Shown piece after piece: positions 22,486 to 35,063 of a stretch of 64,000 nucleotides of DNA. A model generated the notes under the pieces. That model was not told where the DNA came from and ran no database searches. It worked only from the letters and a program-made list of their open reading frames with translations. The number at the start of each line of letters is the position of its first letter. Position 1 is the first letter of the stretch. The DNA lies in assembly GCF_964656455.1 (NCBI RefSeq), contig NC_135720.1, forward strand, positions 55,888,598 through 55,952,597. Reading direction: 5' to 3'. Source of the stretch: Halichoerus grypus (lineage: Eukaryota; Chordata; Mammalia; Carnivora; Phocidae). The translations under genes and the position numbers were made by a program.

Positions 22486-24059
22486 TCAACAGTGTGCTAG
22501 TTCTCCAGCAGCAGACTCCAGACTTGAGGGGCAACTTAAGCTTCCCTTCACTTGTTCTGTCCCTCATTCTCTCTGCAGGGGAAGGGCCAGGACGAAGGAG
22601 CCAATCCCAGGAATTGGGGGCTGACAGGAGCAAATTGTAAAGCTCTTCTTCACTGCCTTCTCTATGGCCTTGTCCTCACTCTTGTCTCCAATGACTTCTT
22701 TCATTGTGCTGATTTTGCCTCTCTCCCATTTGAAGCAGCACATGACTGATAGAGCCAAGTGGGCCCCATTAGCGCATAAACAAGCCAGGCAAGACTAGGT
22801 TTAACAGGGTCCTCAAGCAAGAACACTTGGAAACCATCACTACAGTCTAGGCAAAGATGATTTTCCTCATTTATAGAGCACTAACACAAAAAGCATTGGC
22901 AGAGGGGTTGGAGAAAGGCTAACAGTAATAAAAAGGGAGTGCTTGGTTTGAATATCCCCTCTATCGACATCCCTTGCCGGTCTGTGACGGCAGCCGACTC
23001 GAAACCTAAAGACCTTCATTATGAGGAAAAAAATGGCATAAATTGTGCTTAGTCTGAAGGCTTTTACATTTCTGTTTAATGCTGAAAATGGAATGACCAA
23101 ATGATAAATTAGTAGAAGATAATAAATTGCAGATAAATGTAAGAATAAAGCTAATCTAAGAGGTGAGTCAAAATTATCTGCTTTATTGAAGTAGCAAGAA
23201 TAGAGAGAGGTGCTTATAAAAACAACTCTTTTTACAATTGGTTTCCTAGCATTAGATTTTCCTATTTGGAAAGATATTTTCTTTTCCAGTAATAAAGCTC
23301 AATTAGTGTGTTTGTGTGTGGAGGGAGGGTTGAGGGGATTTTTTTTTTTTTTTTTCGTGAGGAAAGAACTCTAATGTTTTCTGCTTGCTTTGTTCATTTA
23401 TTTTTGATGTTCAAAACTAATTTCTTCCTCAACAGGCAATCTTTGGCTGGAATATCCCTGTTGACCTCTGTCTTCGGTTCTGTGTTAAAATGTTTGTGTG
23501 TCATTTTTTTAAGTTCACAAGTCTAATTTTCTCCCCAGAGGGTGTTCACAGTTTCTTCAAAGACTTCAGTGCCTATCTGTTGTTTGAGGTTTTCTTTAAC
23601 AGGGCTCACACATTTTGCCTTCAAGGTCTCCCCTGGTCAGCTCAATGAGGAAAAGGAGACCCTGAGTAAGGTTGCTCTGGACTGACTGCTGTTAATTAGG
23701 GATGTTAGAACCCAGTACATTTCACTCTGCTGTTTTCACTTCTGATAGTTTACCCAAAATCTAAATTGGAAGCAGCAGGAGTCTGATCTGAAAATAAATA
23801 TTTTTCCTCTTTTTGATCTCAACCTTTTTAATTTAGAGATGATAGCACTAAAAATACAATTTTTTTTTTAAAGCAGATTCTAGAATGTTATAGGCTGTAA
23901 TAGGACTCTGCTGAATGAGATCAGAGAAGCCCATATCCTCATTAATAGGAGGCTTAATTTTCCAGATTTGTAATCCGGTAATATTCTTTCTATTTTATGG
24001 ATGATTAAAAAGGTCAATTATAAAAACAAAATCAAAACAAAACCAAAAAAACAGGGACC
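22486..24059. other. No recognised feature
   Basis: Mixed-composition unique DNA. A T17 run lies at 23340-23356 without duplicated flanks. Confidence 0.4.
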
Positions 24060-24365
24060 ACTAATACTCTGCACATACTCCCCCAAAGGCATGTGCCCTC
24101 ACAGCTCAGGACTACTCTCAGCCTTATAAATTTCAGGCCCAGTCTTACCATGCCCATTATTCTTACTTGTGTGGTGCCACCATGTTATCCCTCATCCAGC
24201 AGACTCTAATCCCTCGAAAGCTCTGTCAATGGCTTGAACCACTCTCACTGTGCTTTTGGACGTCATTGTCTATATCTTCCTCTTCTGTGAAATTCCCTCA
24301 CCTTCTTGCTCTGCTTTCTTGAAACCTGTGTTTCTTTTGAGACACTGCTTTCCTATATCACTCTT

Positions 24366-24550
24366 TATTTTTAACATTTTATTTATTTATTTGAGAGAGA
24401 CAGATAGTGACAGAGAGCACAAGTGGGAGGGAGGAGCAGGCTCCCCACCAAGCAAGCAGGGAGCCTGACCCTGGGCTCAATCCCAGGACCCTGAGATCAT
24501 GATCGGAGCTGAAGGCAGATGCTTAACTGACTGAGCCACCCAGGCGCCCC
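24366..24550 (-). mobile_element. Can-SINE, minus strand, TSD
   Basis: Tail AACATTTTATTTATTTATTTG, body GGAGCAGGCTCCCCACCAAG, end CTGAGCCACCCAGGCGCCCC. Duplication TCCTATATCACTCTT (24351-24365) and TCCTATAACTCTT (24551-24563), two bases shorter. Confidence 0.93.
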
Positions 24551-26389
24551 TCCTATAACTCTTAAGTGGTGGATATTTCTCTCTGCCTCTCTTGTATCTC
24601 TGTATTCAGAGATGGGAAGATTTTTTTCTTTGCTTCTCTTTGCAACTTCCAATGATTATCTCTCCTTTGTCCCTAAAAGTCATGTGCATGACTTATGTCA
24701 CCAAACATTACTACTTTCATGCCTCGTTACACGTCATCTACTTACCTTTACATGTCTTCCTCCCCAGTTTTAGTCACTCCTCTTCATTTCTTAAAGATTT
24801 TGTCTCATGGCTCAGGGTTACTCTCACTACCTAGGTCGTCATTTTGAAGATTTCAAAATTAATGTAGGTGTCCTTCCAAAACCTTACCTCCTGTTCATGA
24901 TCTTCTCTGCTTCTGTGTTACTGTCATCCCCTCTTCCTCAGCCACTCACTTTTATGCTGTGTTGTAGACATTGTCATTAACAATAACTGTATGCCCTCTA
25001 TAATCCCATTGTCCAATACCTCATTCTCTGACAACACTATTCTATCTTCCAGTTCATTATCTCTAGTAGCCCAACTGTAGGTCCCCCTCTTTTTCTTATT
25101 CATCCAGCATAAACTCCATGACTTACAGTTATTACAATTCCCGTCTTGCTTGACAATCTTACTTCATACTCTTCTCTTCACTAAACCACCAATCTTTGTC
25201 AAAATAAAACCTCCTACACTGGGCATGAAACTCATGCAGTTGAATATGGTTGGAAACACCACGGCCACCACTACATACACACGGATAACGTGCTGATCGG
25301 TTTGCAAGCATGATTTTAGGTTCATGATTAATATGAGGCCTAGCTATTATGCTGTATTTCCCTAGTCCAATTAATCTCCCACTCTTAAGAAGATGGTTTC
25401 TAATTTCTCTTGCACAGACCTCTAAAACCATTCCACTGCCCTCAGTTTCAGCTGATGAGCTTGATCTCCATAAGACAGAAAAAAATAGAGTCAAAAGATA
25501 ACTCATCTACTCTCACCCACCTATGCCCACGGACTCTGTCTTCCCTCCTCACCATGGATGACCTCTTCATGTTCCTCGTTCAGGTGAGCTCCACATTTAT
25601 ATATAATATTCCATCCCCTGCAGTCTGCACAAAGATGTTGCTCTAGCATTTTTTTTCTATCCTGCAACTTCATTTTCCCCCTTTCTGTTGAATTTCTCCT
25701 GTCGCTATACCAGGGCCATTTTGTTCTGCCAGCTAGAGCAACAGCAACAAAATAAAACACAAATCTCTCTTGAATTTTCTCTTTTCCCCATTTATCTTTT
25801 TCCTTTAAGATACAAATTCCTTTAAAGAGTCTTCCAGAAATCTCTAATTCCTCTTCTAGCATTGTTTCTTGAAGCACTCCAAGCAGAATTTTTTTTCACA
25901 TCATCACTAAAACTATTCTAATCAAGTTTACCAGTACCCTTAATCAAGTTCTTATAATAATTATGAATTCTCAGATCTCATCTTACTTAACATTTCTGCA
26001 GTATTTGACCATGGTTGATCATTTTATTCCCAGTTGATTGCTAGGATACTTCACTATGTGCTTTTTCTCATTTTCTTTTGCTAGCTCTACTTCCTCTTCC
26101 TGACCTTTTAACACGTACAGGGGCTTAGTCATTGGACCACTTCTCCTTTCTGTTTCCATTTACTTACTTGATGATTACACCAATTGTCAGGACTTTAAAT
26201 ACCATGTATACACTGATCACTCCAAAATTTATATCTCCAGTTCAGGCCAAACTCTATGTTAAAGAATTATATATTCAACTGTCTTCTTGACATTGTAACT
26301 TACACCCTCAACTCCTTTATTTATAATCTGTATATCAAACTTATATCCAAAACTAAACTTTTGACACTATGAATTCTATCACTACCATC

Positions 26390-26655
26390 TAATTTCAGAA
26401 TATTTTTATCACCCCAGAAAGAGACTCTGTGCTCTTTAGCAGTTATTCCCCATATGCTTCCCTTCCTTGCCCCTGGCAACTACTAATATACCTGTTATCC
26501 CTGTGGATTTTCCTATTCTAAGCATTTCATATAAGTGTGATTACATAATGTGTGGCCTTTTGTGTGGCTTCTTTCACTTAGCATAATGTTTTCAAGGTTC
26601 ATCCATCTTGTGTCAGTACTTTATTCCTTTTTCAGGGTTAAATTGTATGCCTTAA
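26390..26655 (-). mobile_element. L1M-type 3' fragment nested in the L2
   Basis: 'CCTTGCCCCTGGCAACTACTAATATACC', 'ATTTCATATAAGTGTGATTACATAATG' and 'TTCACTTAGCATAATGTTTTCAAGGTTCATCC' are the antisense of old L1 3' ends. The L2 reading resumes directly after it. Confidence 0.75.
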
Positions 26656-26848
26656 ATGAACTCACCGTGTGCTCTAGCTTAGTTAATGGCAATTAAGTCT
26701 TTCTAGTTACTAATCCTATTGGCTCTATTTTGAAAACATATCCCAAATCTCACCATCTTTATCTACCTTTAGGGGTCAAGTCACTAAAGTTTCTGCATTT
26801 TTGTAAATGGTCTTTTTTACATTTGTCCTTGGCCCCTGTTATGTATTC

Positions 26849-26942
26849 CTTTTTTTTTTTTGAATCTGGTGTCTTTATTTATTTTTTTTATTATGTTATG
26901 TTAATCACCATACATTGCATCATTAGTTTTTGATGTGGTGTC
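26849..26942 (-). mobile_element. Very short L1 3' end insertion, 8-bp TSD
   Basis: Poly(T) at 26850-26861, then 'TTATGTTATGTTAATCACCATACATTGCATCATTAGTTTTTGATGTGG', the same 3' terminus as the large L1 at 12.5 kb. ATGTATTC at 26841-26848 and 26943-26950 flank it. Total about 94 bp: extreme 5' truncation. Confidence 0.8.
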
Positions 26943-26979
26943 ATGTATTCTTAATATAGAATCTGGAGTAATTCTTGTT

Positions 26980-26982
26980 TTT

Positions 26983-27026
<44 letters not shown>
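26980..27026 (+). repeat. (TTTC)n microsatellite
   Basis: About ten or eleven TTTC units in an uninterrupted run. Confidence 0.95.
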
Positions 27027-27938
27027 GTCAGTCAAATTAGAATGCTTAGGTTATTCCTATTCTAATGGACTTGTATTTCATAATGAATACATTTCATAAT
27101 AAATCAAAAACAAATTTAATGCAATTCCATGAGGCCCTATGCAATTTTGCTCTGAGTTTTTTTCCATTGGTCCTCAACTCCTACTACTTTCTCTGTTGCT
27201 CATTCTGTTTTAGGCACACTGGACATGACACAGAAATAACACAGTATAAGTTTGGTACCATTTGCATGGCTTCATAATGCACTTTATCTGAGTTTTCAGA
27301 AGGATGATCTGCTTAAATTATAGACCCAGCAGTTTTCTATCTGAAAGGCAAGCAGCTTTTATGGAAGGCTGATTTAATTTGGTCACTGCCCTAGCTATTT
27401 TTTAATGTAAACATTTTATTGTAGAACATTTTAGATTTACAGAATTATTGCAAAGATAGTACATAGAGTTTTTATATACATCTGTTTCCCTATCATTGAT
27501 AACTGAATATAGCACATACTGATACATTATTATTAACTAAAGAACATACTTTGTATAGTCTTAGTTTTTACCTATTTTCCAATTTCTTTTCTAAGATTCC
27601 ATCCAGGATATTACATTACATTTTATTGTCATGTCTCTTCAGGCTCCCCTTAACTGTGACAATTTCTCAGACTTCCCTTGTTTTTGATGACCAGTTTGGA
27701 GGTGTACTGGTCAGGTGTATTGTCGGATGCCCCTCTACCTGAATTTGTCCAGTGTTTTTATCCATGATTAGACTGATATCACAGGTGTTGGGAAGGAACA
27801 CCTCAGAAGCAAAGTGCTATTTTCATCACATTACATTAGGAGTATAAGCTATCAGCATGATTTATGACTATTGACCTTGATCACCTGGCTGAAGTGACGT
27901 TTTCCAGGTTTCTCTACTGTAAGACAATATGTTTTTAT

Positions 27939-28133
27939 TTCTTATTTTTTTTAAAGATTTTATTTATTTATTTGAGAGAGAGAGAGAGAGCATGAGAAAA
28001 GGAAGGTCAGAGGGAGAAGCAGACTCCCTGCTGAGCAGGGAGCCCAATGCAGGACTCGATCCCAGGACCTCAGGATCATGACCTGAGCAAAAGGCTGTCG
28101 CTTAACCAACTGAGCCACCTAGGTGCCCGAGTG
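27939..28133 (-). mobile_element. Can-SINE, minus strand, 12-bp TSD
   Basis: Tail AAAGATTTTATTTATTTATTTG, (GA)n, AGCAGACTCCCTGCTGAGCA, end TGAGCCACCTAGGTGCCC. Duplication ATATGTTTTTAT at 27927-27938 and 28134-28145. Inserted in the L1M 3'UTR. Confidence 0.95.
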
Positions 28134-28299
28134 ATATGTTTTTATACCCTTTCATACTATACTGTTTGAAAGGAAGTCACTATGACTTATTGCTTTCATG
28201 CCTTTTCAGCTAACAGGAAGGAAACATAGATATAAATACTAACCTTTATATGTACATATATGTATAAATGTTTATAAAAGGAACCATTCCTATCTATGT

Positions 28300-28345
28300 C
28301 AAACTAAACATGTTAACTATGTTAAACTAAACTAAACTAAACTTC
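28300..28345 (+). repeat. (TAAAC)n short tandem repeat
   Basis: Repeated AAACT units ('AACTAAACTAAACTAAACT'). Confidence 0.7.
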
Positions 28346-29466
28346 ATACTGAGGTGTTCACCTCTATTGCAGTGCCACAGGGACCGTTCTAGCCTTCTCT
28401 TCTTGTTTATCTGTAAATAACCATTCTGACAGTAAGAAACCTAACTCCCACCATCCAACAAACATTTACATAAATCTTTAATTCCAGCATACATGTTTGT
28501 ATATTTGCAACATCTATGCATAATATATGTGTATTATAATTGCTAACCTGTACCCTAGTGGGTAGGGGGGCAACTTTATCAACCTGAGTACAATTCTTAG
28601 GTGCATTCTCTTTTGTCTTTCATTTTATGGACTCCACTCATTTCCAGTTATGTAGGTCGGTAGCTCCTCCTCCTCATTCATTGAAGGGGTTCAGTGACAT
28701 TCTAACACATGCTTGTCGTAAAGTCATATTGTTTTGTCGCATTTGGCATCCCATCCTGGAATTCCTCTGACCTCTTACATGATTTTTAAAAATCCCTGTA
28801 CAGTAAAATTTATTCTTTGTGCTGTAGAGTTCAATGGCTTTTGAAAAGTTTATAGTGTCATGTATCCACAATTACAGTACCATATCAAATAGTTTTACCA
28901 CTCTAAAAAGTCATTTGTGTTTCACATATTTAACTCTTCCTCCACTCCCCCAGGTCCCTTGCCAATAACTACTAATCTTTTTTACTGTCTCTATAGTTTT
29001 GCCTTTTCTATAAAGTAATGTTATTGGAATGATACAATATGTATCCTTTTCAGACTAGCTCCTTTCACTTAGTAATATGCATTTAGAATTCATGTCTTTT
29101 GTAGCTTGGTCATTTATTTTGGTGTTTTTAAATGTCTTCTTTAAAATTTGTAGTATTTATTGGTGAAACTGTTTGGGGCCTAATGATTTCTTTTTTGGAA
29201 ATTTATTATAAATTTCTTCAATGGATATAAAACTGTTTCTCCTTGTGTGAGTTTTAGTGGTTTGTGTCTTTCAAGGGATTGGTCCATTTCATTAAATTAA
29301 AATTTTAGGAATAGAGTTGTTTATAGTAGTCCCTTATTGTTCTTTTAGTGTCCATGTGTTCAGCAGTGATGGCCTTTCTCCCATTTCTGATATTGGTAAT
29401 TTATGTCTTCTCTATTTTTTTCCCTTGATTAGCCTGGCTAGAGGTTTATCAATTTTATTATTCTTT

Positions 29467-29660
29467 TTTTTTTTAAAGATTTTATTTATTTATTTGAGAG
29501 AGAGAGAATGAGAGAGATAGCATGAGAGGGGGGAGGATCAGAGGGAGAAGCAGACTCCCTGCTGAGCAGGGAGCCTGATGTGGGACTCGATCCTGGGACT
29601 CCAGGATGATGACCTGAGCTGAAGGCAGTCACTTAACCAACTGAGCCACCCGGGTGCCCC
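29467..29660 (-). mobile_element. Can-SINE, minus strand, 16-bp TSD
   Basis: Perfect duplication AATTTTATTATTCTTT at 29451-29466 and 29661-29676. Body AGCAGACTCCCTGCTGAGCA, end TGAGCCACCCGGGTGCCCC. Splits the ORF2 part of the L1M. Confidence 0.96.
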
Positions 29661-31235
29661 AATTTTATTATTCTTTAAAAAACATGAATGAATAAACAAC
29701 AACAACAAAAAAACCTGGTTTTTGGTTTTGCTGATTTTAATGTTCTCTTATTTCCAATTTCATTGATTTCTGCTCTAATTTTTATTACATCTTTTATCCT
29801 AATTCCTTTAAGATAAAATTGTTCTTTTTGATCTAATAATCTAAAGTGATAGTTTTGGTTATTGATTTTAGATATTTTCTAATATATGCCCTTAATGCTA
29901 TAAATTTGCCTTTAAGGACTGCTTAAAGGAAAAGCATCCCACAAATTCTGAAGAGTTATATTTTTATTTTCATTTATTTCAAAATATGTTTTAATTTCTT
30001 GAGATTTGTCTTCAGCCAATATTATATTTAGAAATGTGTTGTTTTATTTCTAGATTTTTTTTTTAGCTGTTGTTCTATTAGTTTCTAGATTAATTTAATT
30101 GATTTCTAGCTTAATCCCATGTGGTCAGAACTTTGTATGATTTATATTCTTTTAAATTTGTTAAGGTAGGATTGAATGATCAGAATGTTGGTTATCATGG
30201 TGAAAGTTCAATGCAAGTTTGAGAGGAATGTGTATTGTGCTGATGTCAGATGAAATAGTCTATCAATGTCAGTTAGATCAAGTTGATTGATAGTACTCTG
30301 ATGAACTATATCCTTTATGATTTTCTGCCCACTTGGTCTATATTACTGATAGAGAAGTGTTGAATTCTTCAATTATAGTAGTATATTTGTCTATTTCTTT
30401 TTTCTATTCTATCAGTTTTTGCCTCACATTTTTGATACTATGCTTTTAGGTACATATATGTCTAGGATTGCTATGTCTTCTTAGACAATTGGTCCGCTCA
30501 TCATTATGTTGTGCTTGTCTCTATGTCTGAAAATTTTGTTTTGAAGTCTTCTTTGTCTAAAATTAACACAGCAACTTCATATGTCTTTTGATTAGTGTTA
30601 TATGATATGTCTTTCTCCCCACCTTTACTTTTAATATATCTGAGACTTTATATTTAAAGTGAGTTTCTAGTAGCTAATATATAATTGAGTCTTTTTTGTT
30701 TTGTTTTGTTTTATCAACTCTGACAACCTTTTTCTTTTCAATATGTATATAGACCATTCACATTTAAAGGGATTATTGATATATTATGCTTAATATATAC
30801 TGTGTTTGTAGCTGTTTTCTACCTGTTACCTGTACTTCTTTTTCTATTTTCTTTGGTTTTAGTTATTTTATGACTCCATTTTATCCCCTCTCAATGTATT
30901 ATTTTCCTTTAAAAATGTGTTTTCGTTTTTTCCTTAGAGTTTTTAATATACATTTTTAAATAACCCAAGCATACTGTCAAACGGCACTATTCCACTTTAT
31001 GTGTACTTCAAGTACCTTACAATTCTTCCCTCCCTTCTCTTGTGACATTGCTCTCATTCATTTCAGGTATCCATATACAATAGTCACCAAATGCATAGTT
31101 ACTGTTATTACTTTAAACAAACAGATATCTTTTCGGGTTAATTGAGAATACAAAAAAATTTAACCTTTATTTTTTCTCTGATATTCTTCCTTTCTTTATG
31201 TAATTATGTTTCTGACCCATATCATTTTCCTCTGC

Positions 31236-31269
31236 AAACAAAACAAAACAAAACAAAACAAAACAAAAA
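31236..31269 (+). repeat. (CAAAA)n short tandem repeat
   Basis: About six ACAAA units in a row inside the L1M. Confidence 0.9.
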
Positions 31270-33334
31270 ACTCCTAATACTTCTTGCAGGGCAGGACTGC
31301 TGGTGGTGAATACCCTCAGTTTTTATTTGTATGAAAATGTATTTAAGATAATTTCACTAGATATAGGATACTAGATTTTCATTTTTTGTATATTGGCATT
31401 TGAAGTATTTTACTCACTTTCTTCTCGTTGCATGGTTTCTATGAGAAGTCTACTATAATTCTTATCTTTTTCCCTCTAAGTAAGGTGTTTCCTCTTCTGG
31501 CTTTTTTTAGTATTTTCATTTTGCCTTTGGTTTACTGGAGTTTGAAGATAATATGGCTAGGTGTAGTTTTTGGTATTTATTCTGTTTACTATTTTCTGAA
31601 ATTCCTGGATCTATGGTTTGGTATCTTTCATTACTTTTGAAGAGTTTTCATTTCTTCAAATATTCTCAAAGAGGTTTTTATTTCTTCAAATATTTCTTCT
31701 GCACTATTCTTGCTTCTCCTGGTATTCCAGTTAATCATATATTATACCTTTGGAATTTTTTCACAAATGTTGGATTGTTTTTCTGTGTTTTTTTTTCTTT
31801 GACTTTCAGTTTGTAAAGTTTCTATTAATTCATCTTCAAGTTCACTGATTCTTTCCTCAGTTTTGTCAAGTCTACTCCTGAGCCAGTTAAAGACATTTTT
31901 TCCATTACTGTTTTTTTTACTGATGGTATTTCATTTGGGTTCTTTCTTAGAATTTCCATATTTCTGCTTACATCACCATCTGTCTTGGTTTTCTATTAGA
32001 GCCTTTAACATATTAGTCTTAGGTATTTTAAATTCCCTATTAATTCTAACATCTATATCTGAATAAGGTTCTGATGATTACTTTGTTTTCTCATGTTTTT
32101 CTTGCCTTTGGTGTGTTTTCTAAATTTTTGTTGAAAGCTGGACATGATAGAATACACTAGAGACAAATAGGTCTCTCCTGTGAGGATTCATGTTAATCTG
32201 TCTAGAAGTTGGGTTTTGTTTAATGTTTTCTGTACTTATAGGTGTCATAGACCTCATGTGTCTCCAATGTCTTTGTGTTTTTTTCCCCCCAATCTTTGCC
32301 TTGGGCTTTCTAAGTATTCTTCCTCAAAGATAATTGTATTTTGTATGTGTTTCAACTGTGATCCACTATTATTATGTTGGAGTCCTGCTGGTGTTGTGGT
32401 AAAATGTGAGGGGGTAGGAGAGTTCTATTATCTTCCAATTCAATCTCAGTCTTTAAGTGGGCCTGTGTCGGTGGACTCTTACTTTCATGGTATAATTTCC
32501 TCTATGCCTGCTAGCTTTAAGTGAGATAGGAAAGCTAATGGGGGCTGGAGTGGGAGGAATTCCCTTCCCCAGTTTGGCAAAGGTTCTGGCAAAGTGCTCT
32601 TTCCAGGAGAAGCAGACCTGTGTTATGAGTAAGGTTCTGGTAACATTTCACAAGGATTACTCATCTAGTCCTCCTGTCAGAGTCATGTGGTAGTCTTTCT
32701 AGGATCTTTACTGCACAAACCTATTGGGGTTTCTAGAGGTAAAGCCTATGAAAGTGTGAGATTGCCCTCCAAGACTGTGGCCCTTAGGTGTTTCTCATTC
32801 CCACACTAGTCCAACTCAGCCCTCCAGAAATTCATTCAAGTTATCATACAAATTTTCTGTCATTTTATTGCTCAAGTAGCCTCTGCTCCAGGTAAGCACA
32901 TCTCTGCTACGATTCTAGATTTGTCTGGGTCTTCCAGTTTTTCATAGCAGTTTGTCCTGAACTCAGTGCTCTAATAGGACAAAGAAAAGTCACTGATTTT
33001 CAGGTTCTTCAGCTTTTTCTCATAAATATGGGAGTGACAACTTCCAAACTCTTCACAGGAAGTCTTTCACTACTATAGTTTTTACCATCCTTCTAATTTT
33101 GTTTTCATTTATTGTTTCGCATTCTATGATTTTGTAAATAAGAGTTAGTGACAGGCTAAGCACATCACAAGCTGGTTCCTTAACTCCTTTATAATATGAA
33201 TTTTAATACTGTCTTAGAGTTGAAGTTAATAGGAATTTTATTATGATAAATTAAATAATAAATTTCAAGTAATATTTTACAGTATGTTTTGGGTCCTTTT
33301 ATTTTACATTGGATTTTAATACCCACTATAAAAA

Positions 33335-33565
33335 TAGACAACATTTCTTGAATAATTTATACTGTGTGACTTGTGCTATGCACAGGAGGTTTATCTTGGT
33401 TGCCTAATTCATTTTACATAAAATCTCTATGAGATAGGTATTTCTAGCATCCCTACCTTGCCCATAACAAAGAGATTCAGAAAGAATATGTAACCTGCTG
33501 AAGGTCACCACACTAGTAAGAGGTAACAACATTTGAATTTAAACAGTCTGATTTCAGTCTTCACT
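33335..33565 (+). mobile_element. MIR SINE fossil
   Basis: 'TTGTGCTATGCACAGGAGG', 'TTACATAAAATCTCTATGAGATAGGTATT', 'CTGCTGAAGGTCACCACACTAGTAAGAGG', 'CAGTCTGATTTCAGTC' are MIR in order. Confidence 0.85.
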
Positions 33566-33950
33566 TGTAATGTCTCCATGATATTAGGTCCCAACGAGTC
33601 CTTTAGGATTAGCCATATGAATTACTTTCTCTAAAGGCAAAACACAATATAAATATTCTTTTATATGCTGTGGTCATGAGGGGAAGAGATATTTGGTTCT
33701 GGTATGAAAAACAACCTCCATCTTGCCAGGAAGACAGATATTCATTATGCTAAAACCAAAACATTTTTGCTAACCCTAAATAGCACAGATTAATTTTATT
33801 TATTTATTCACATAAGAGAACATTTTTATCTAATATATATTAAGTGTGTCATCACACCACTTTAATTTAGATTTTTCTTAGATGGTTTATTCAAATTTTC
33901 CTATGGACATTGTGGAGAGTTTATTTGTTTTGCTTCGTAATGCAGTGAAT
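33566..33950. other. No recognised feature
   Basis: AT-rich; nothing named. Confidence 0.4.
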
Positions 33951-33954
33951 TACA

Positions 33955-34475
33955 AAAACAGCAAGACATTTCCACTCCTTTCTGTATTCCCATCCTCTTT
34001 GCAAAGCAGCTTTGAATTTTCCCCCATTACGAGGTGGAGTTATTTCCCTAGGTTTTGATTTTGGTTCAGGCTTGTGACTTGGCTTTCCCCATTAAACATA
34101 GTGTGAGTAGCATTGTGCCCATTTTAAGTTTAGATCGCAAGAAAACTTGCATGTTTCTCTTCTCCCTTCTAGGAACTTCCTGAGCCATCATATGAAAAAG
34201 CTAATCATTTGAATGGTGGACTACATCTGGCTCAGTTAACCCTGGTCCAGTCAATAACTACACAGTCAGCAGACATGTGAGTGAGGCCATCTTATTTAAG
34301 CCAGTCTTAGCTAACTTGCTGTTGATGTCGGACACATGAACAAGTGCAGCCAGATCTGGTCCAGATTGGAAGAACTTCCTGGGTGACTTGTAGACATAGC
34401 AGCAATTAATAAATGACCATGATTTAAACCACTAAAATTGGAGTGACTTAGTAGCAGAAAAATCTCCCAGTATAA
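33955..34475 (+). mobile_element. MaLR (MLT1-like) LTR fossil
   Basis: 'TTGGTTCAGGCTTGTGACTTGGCTTTCCCCATTAAAC' (34061-34097), 'CCTGAGCCATCATATG', 'TGCAGCCAGATCTGG', 'CAGCAATTAATAAATGACCATGATTTAAACCACTAAAATT' follow the internal wording of MLT1-type LTRs, with the poly(A) signal late in the element. Ends are approximate and I cannot name the subfamily. Confidence 0.55.
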
Positions 34476-35060
34476 ATCATATGAAACCAAATATATAGCA
34501 GGTATGCTATGTGATGTATAATTATTTTATTTGTTGAAAGGCAAATAAAGCTATTTTAAAGGGAATATCTGAAACTTCCCTATGATTATTCAGTTTTTAC
34601 AAATGGATGCAGAATTCATAATAGTAGTAGTAGTAGCAATAATAATAAACATATTTATAGCACTTTATATGTAATAGTTATTTGTCAAACAACCCATGAG
34701 AGAGATATATCATTTTCCTCATTTAACTGTATTCTCAGGCACAAATAATTTAAGAACTTGGGTCTATCTCAACAGTTTAAATTTTAGTCCTCTTAGTTTT
34801 CCTAACTATCCTTTTCATGTCTTTCAACCTTCTACACAGTTTTTTTCTTTCTTTCTTTCTTCAGAAGGCTTTAAAAGTCTATATTATGCATATAACTAGC
34901 AATATAACACCTGTACTTTAGGCTCCTGCCAATATACATAACATCAGTGACTAATTTACTGCCCCCAATACATCATAACCCAAATTTTAAAAATAAGTTC
35001 AAAAATGATCTAAATGAAATATTAACTGAAAGATGAATTGTTCGCCAACTTTTTTTGGTA
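34476..35060. other. Mostly unrecognised; possible MIR trace
   Basis: Short TAG and AAT triplet runs at 34622-34648. A faint MIR-like phrase lies at 34655-34740 (ATAGCACTTTATATGTAATAG; CATTTTCCTCATTTAACTG). A TTTC run lies at 34845-34860. Confidence 0.35.
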
Positions 35061-35063
35061 CAT

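Larger units (their letters stand above)
24060..27250 (+). mobile_element. L2/CR1-clade LINE fossil, interrupted by three later insertions
   Basis: The plus strand keeps decayed reverse-transcriptase text of the CR1/L2 clade. A 'CTCAGATCTCATCTTACTTAACATTTCTGCAGTATTTGAC' run near 25972-26010 corresponds to the LDLSAAFD motif. GGACCACTTCTCC near 26134 corresponds to GPLLF. Positions 26203-26240 read Y-x-D-x-x-x-IYIS, the remains of the YADD box. The text resumes at 26660-26810 ('TTAATGGCAATTAAG', 'TATTGGCTCTATTTTGAAAACAT') and again at 27050-27225. The part before about 25700 is C/T-rich in the manner of the L2 5' region, but that assignment is weaker. Inserted later: a Can-SINE (24366), an L1M piece (26390) and a short L1 3' end (26849). 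Confidence 0.65.
27395..33090 (-). mobile_element. Ancient L1M-family LINE, minus strand, nearly contiguous
   Basis: The plus strand reads through an L1M 3'UTR (27400-28860: 'AGATTTACAGAATTATTGCAAAGATAGTAC', 'TTATTATTAACTAAAG', 'ATCCAGGATATTACATTACATTT', 'TTGACCTTGATCACCTGGCTGA'). It continues into the ORF2 C-terminal side (to ~29110), then the ORF2 middle ('CTGGCTAGAGGTTTATCAATTTTATT' near 29430, 'ATGCTATAAATTTGCC' near 29896), the endonuclease end (30450-30700), ORF1 (31300-32060) and a 5' region (to ~33090). Some 2 kb of reverse-transcriptase sequence appears lost near 29110. No open frame survives. Two Can-SINEs (27939, 29467) were inserted later. Start and end are approximate. Confidence 0.8.

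Noticed and set aside
25159..25877. Opposed frames of 115 and 118 codons as genes
   Set aside because: They run antisense through the C/T-rich part of the L2 fossil and show no conserved motif.
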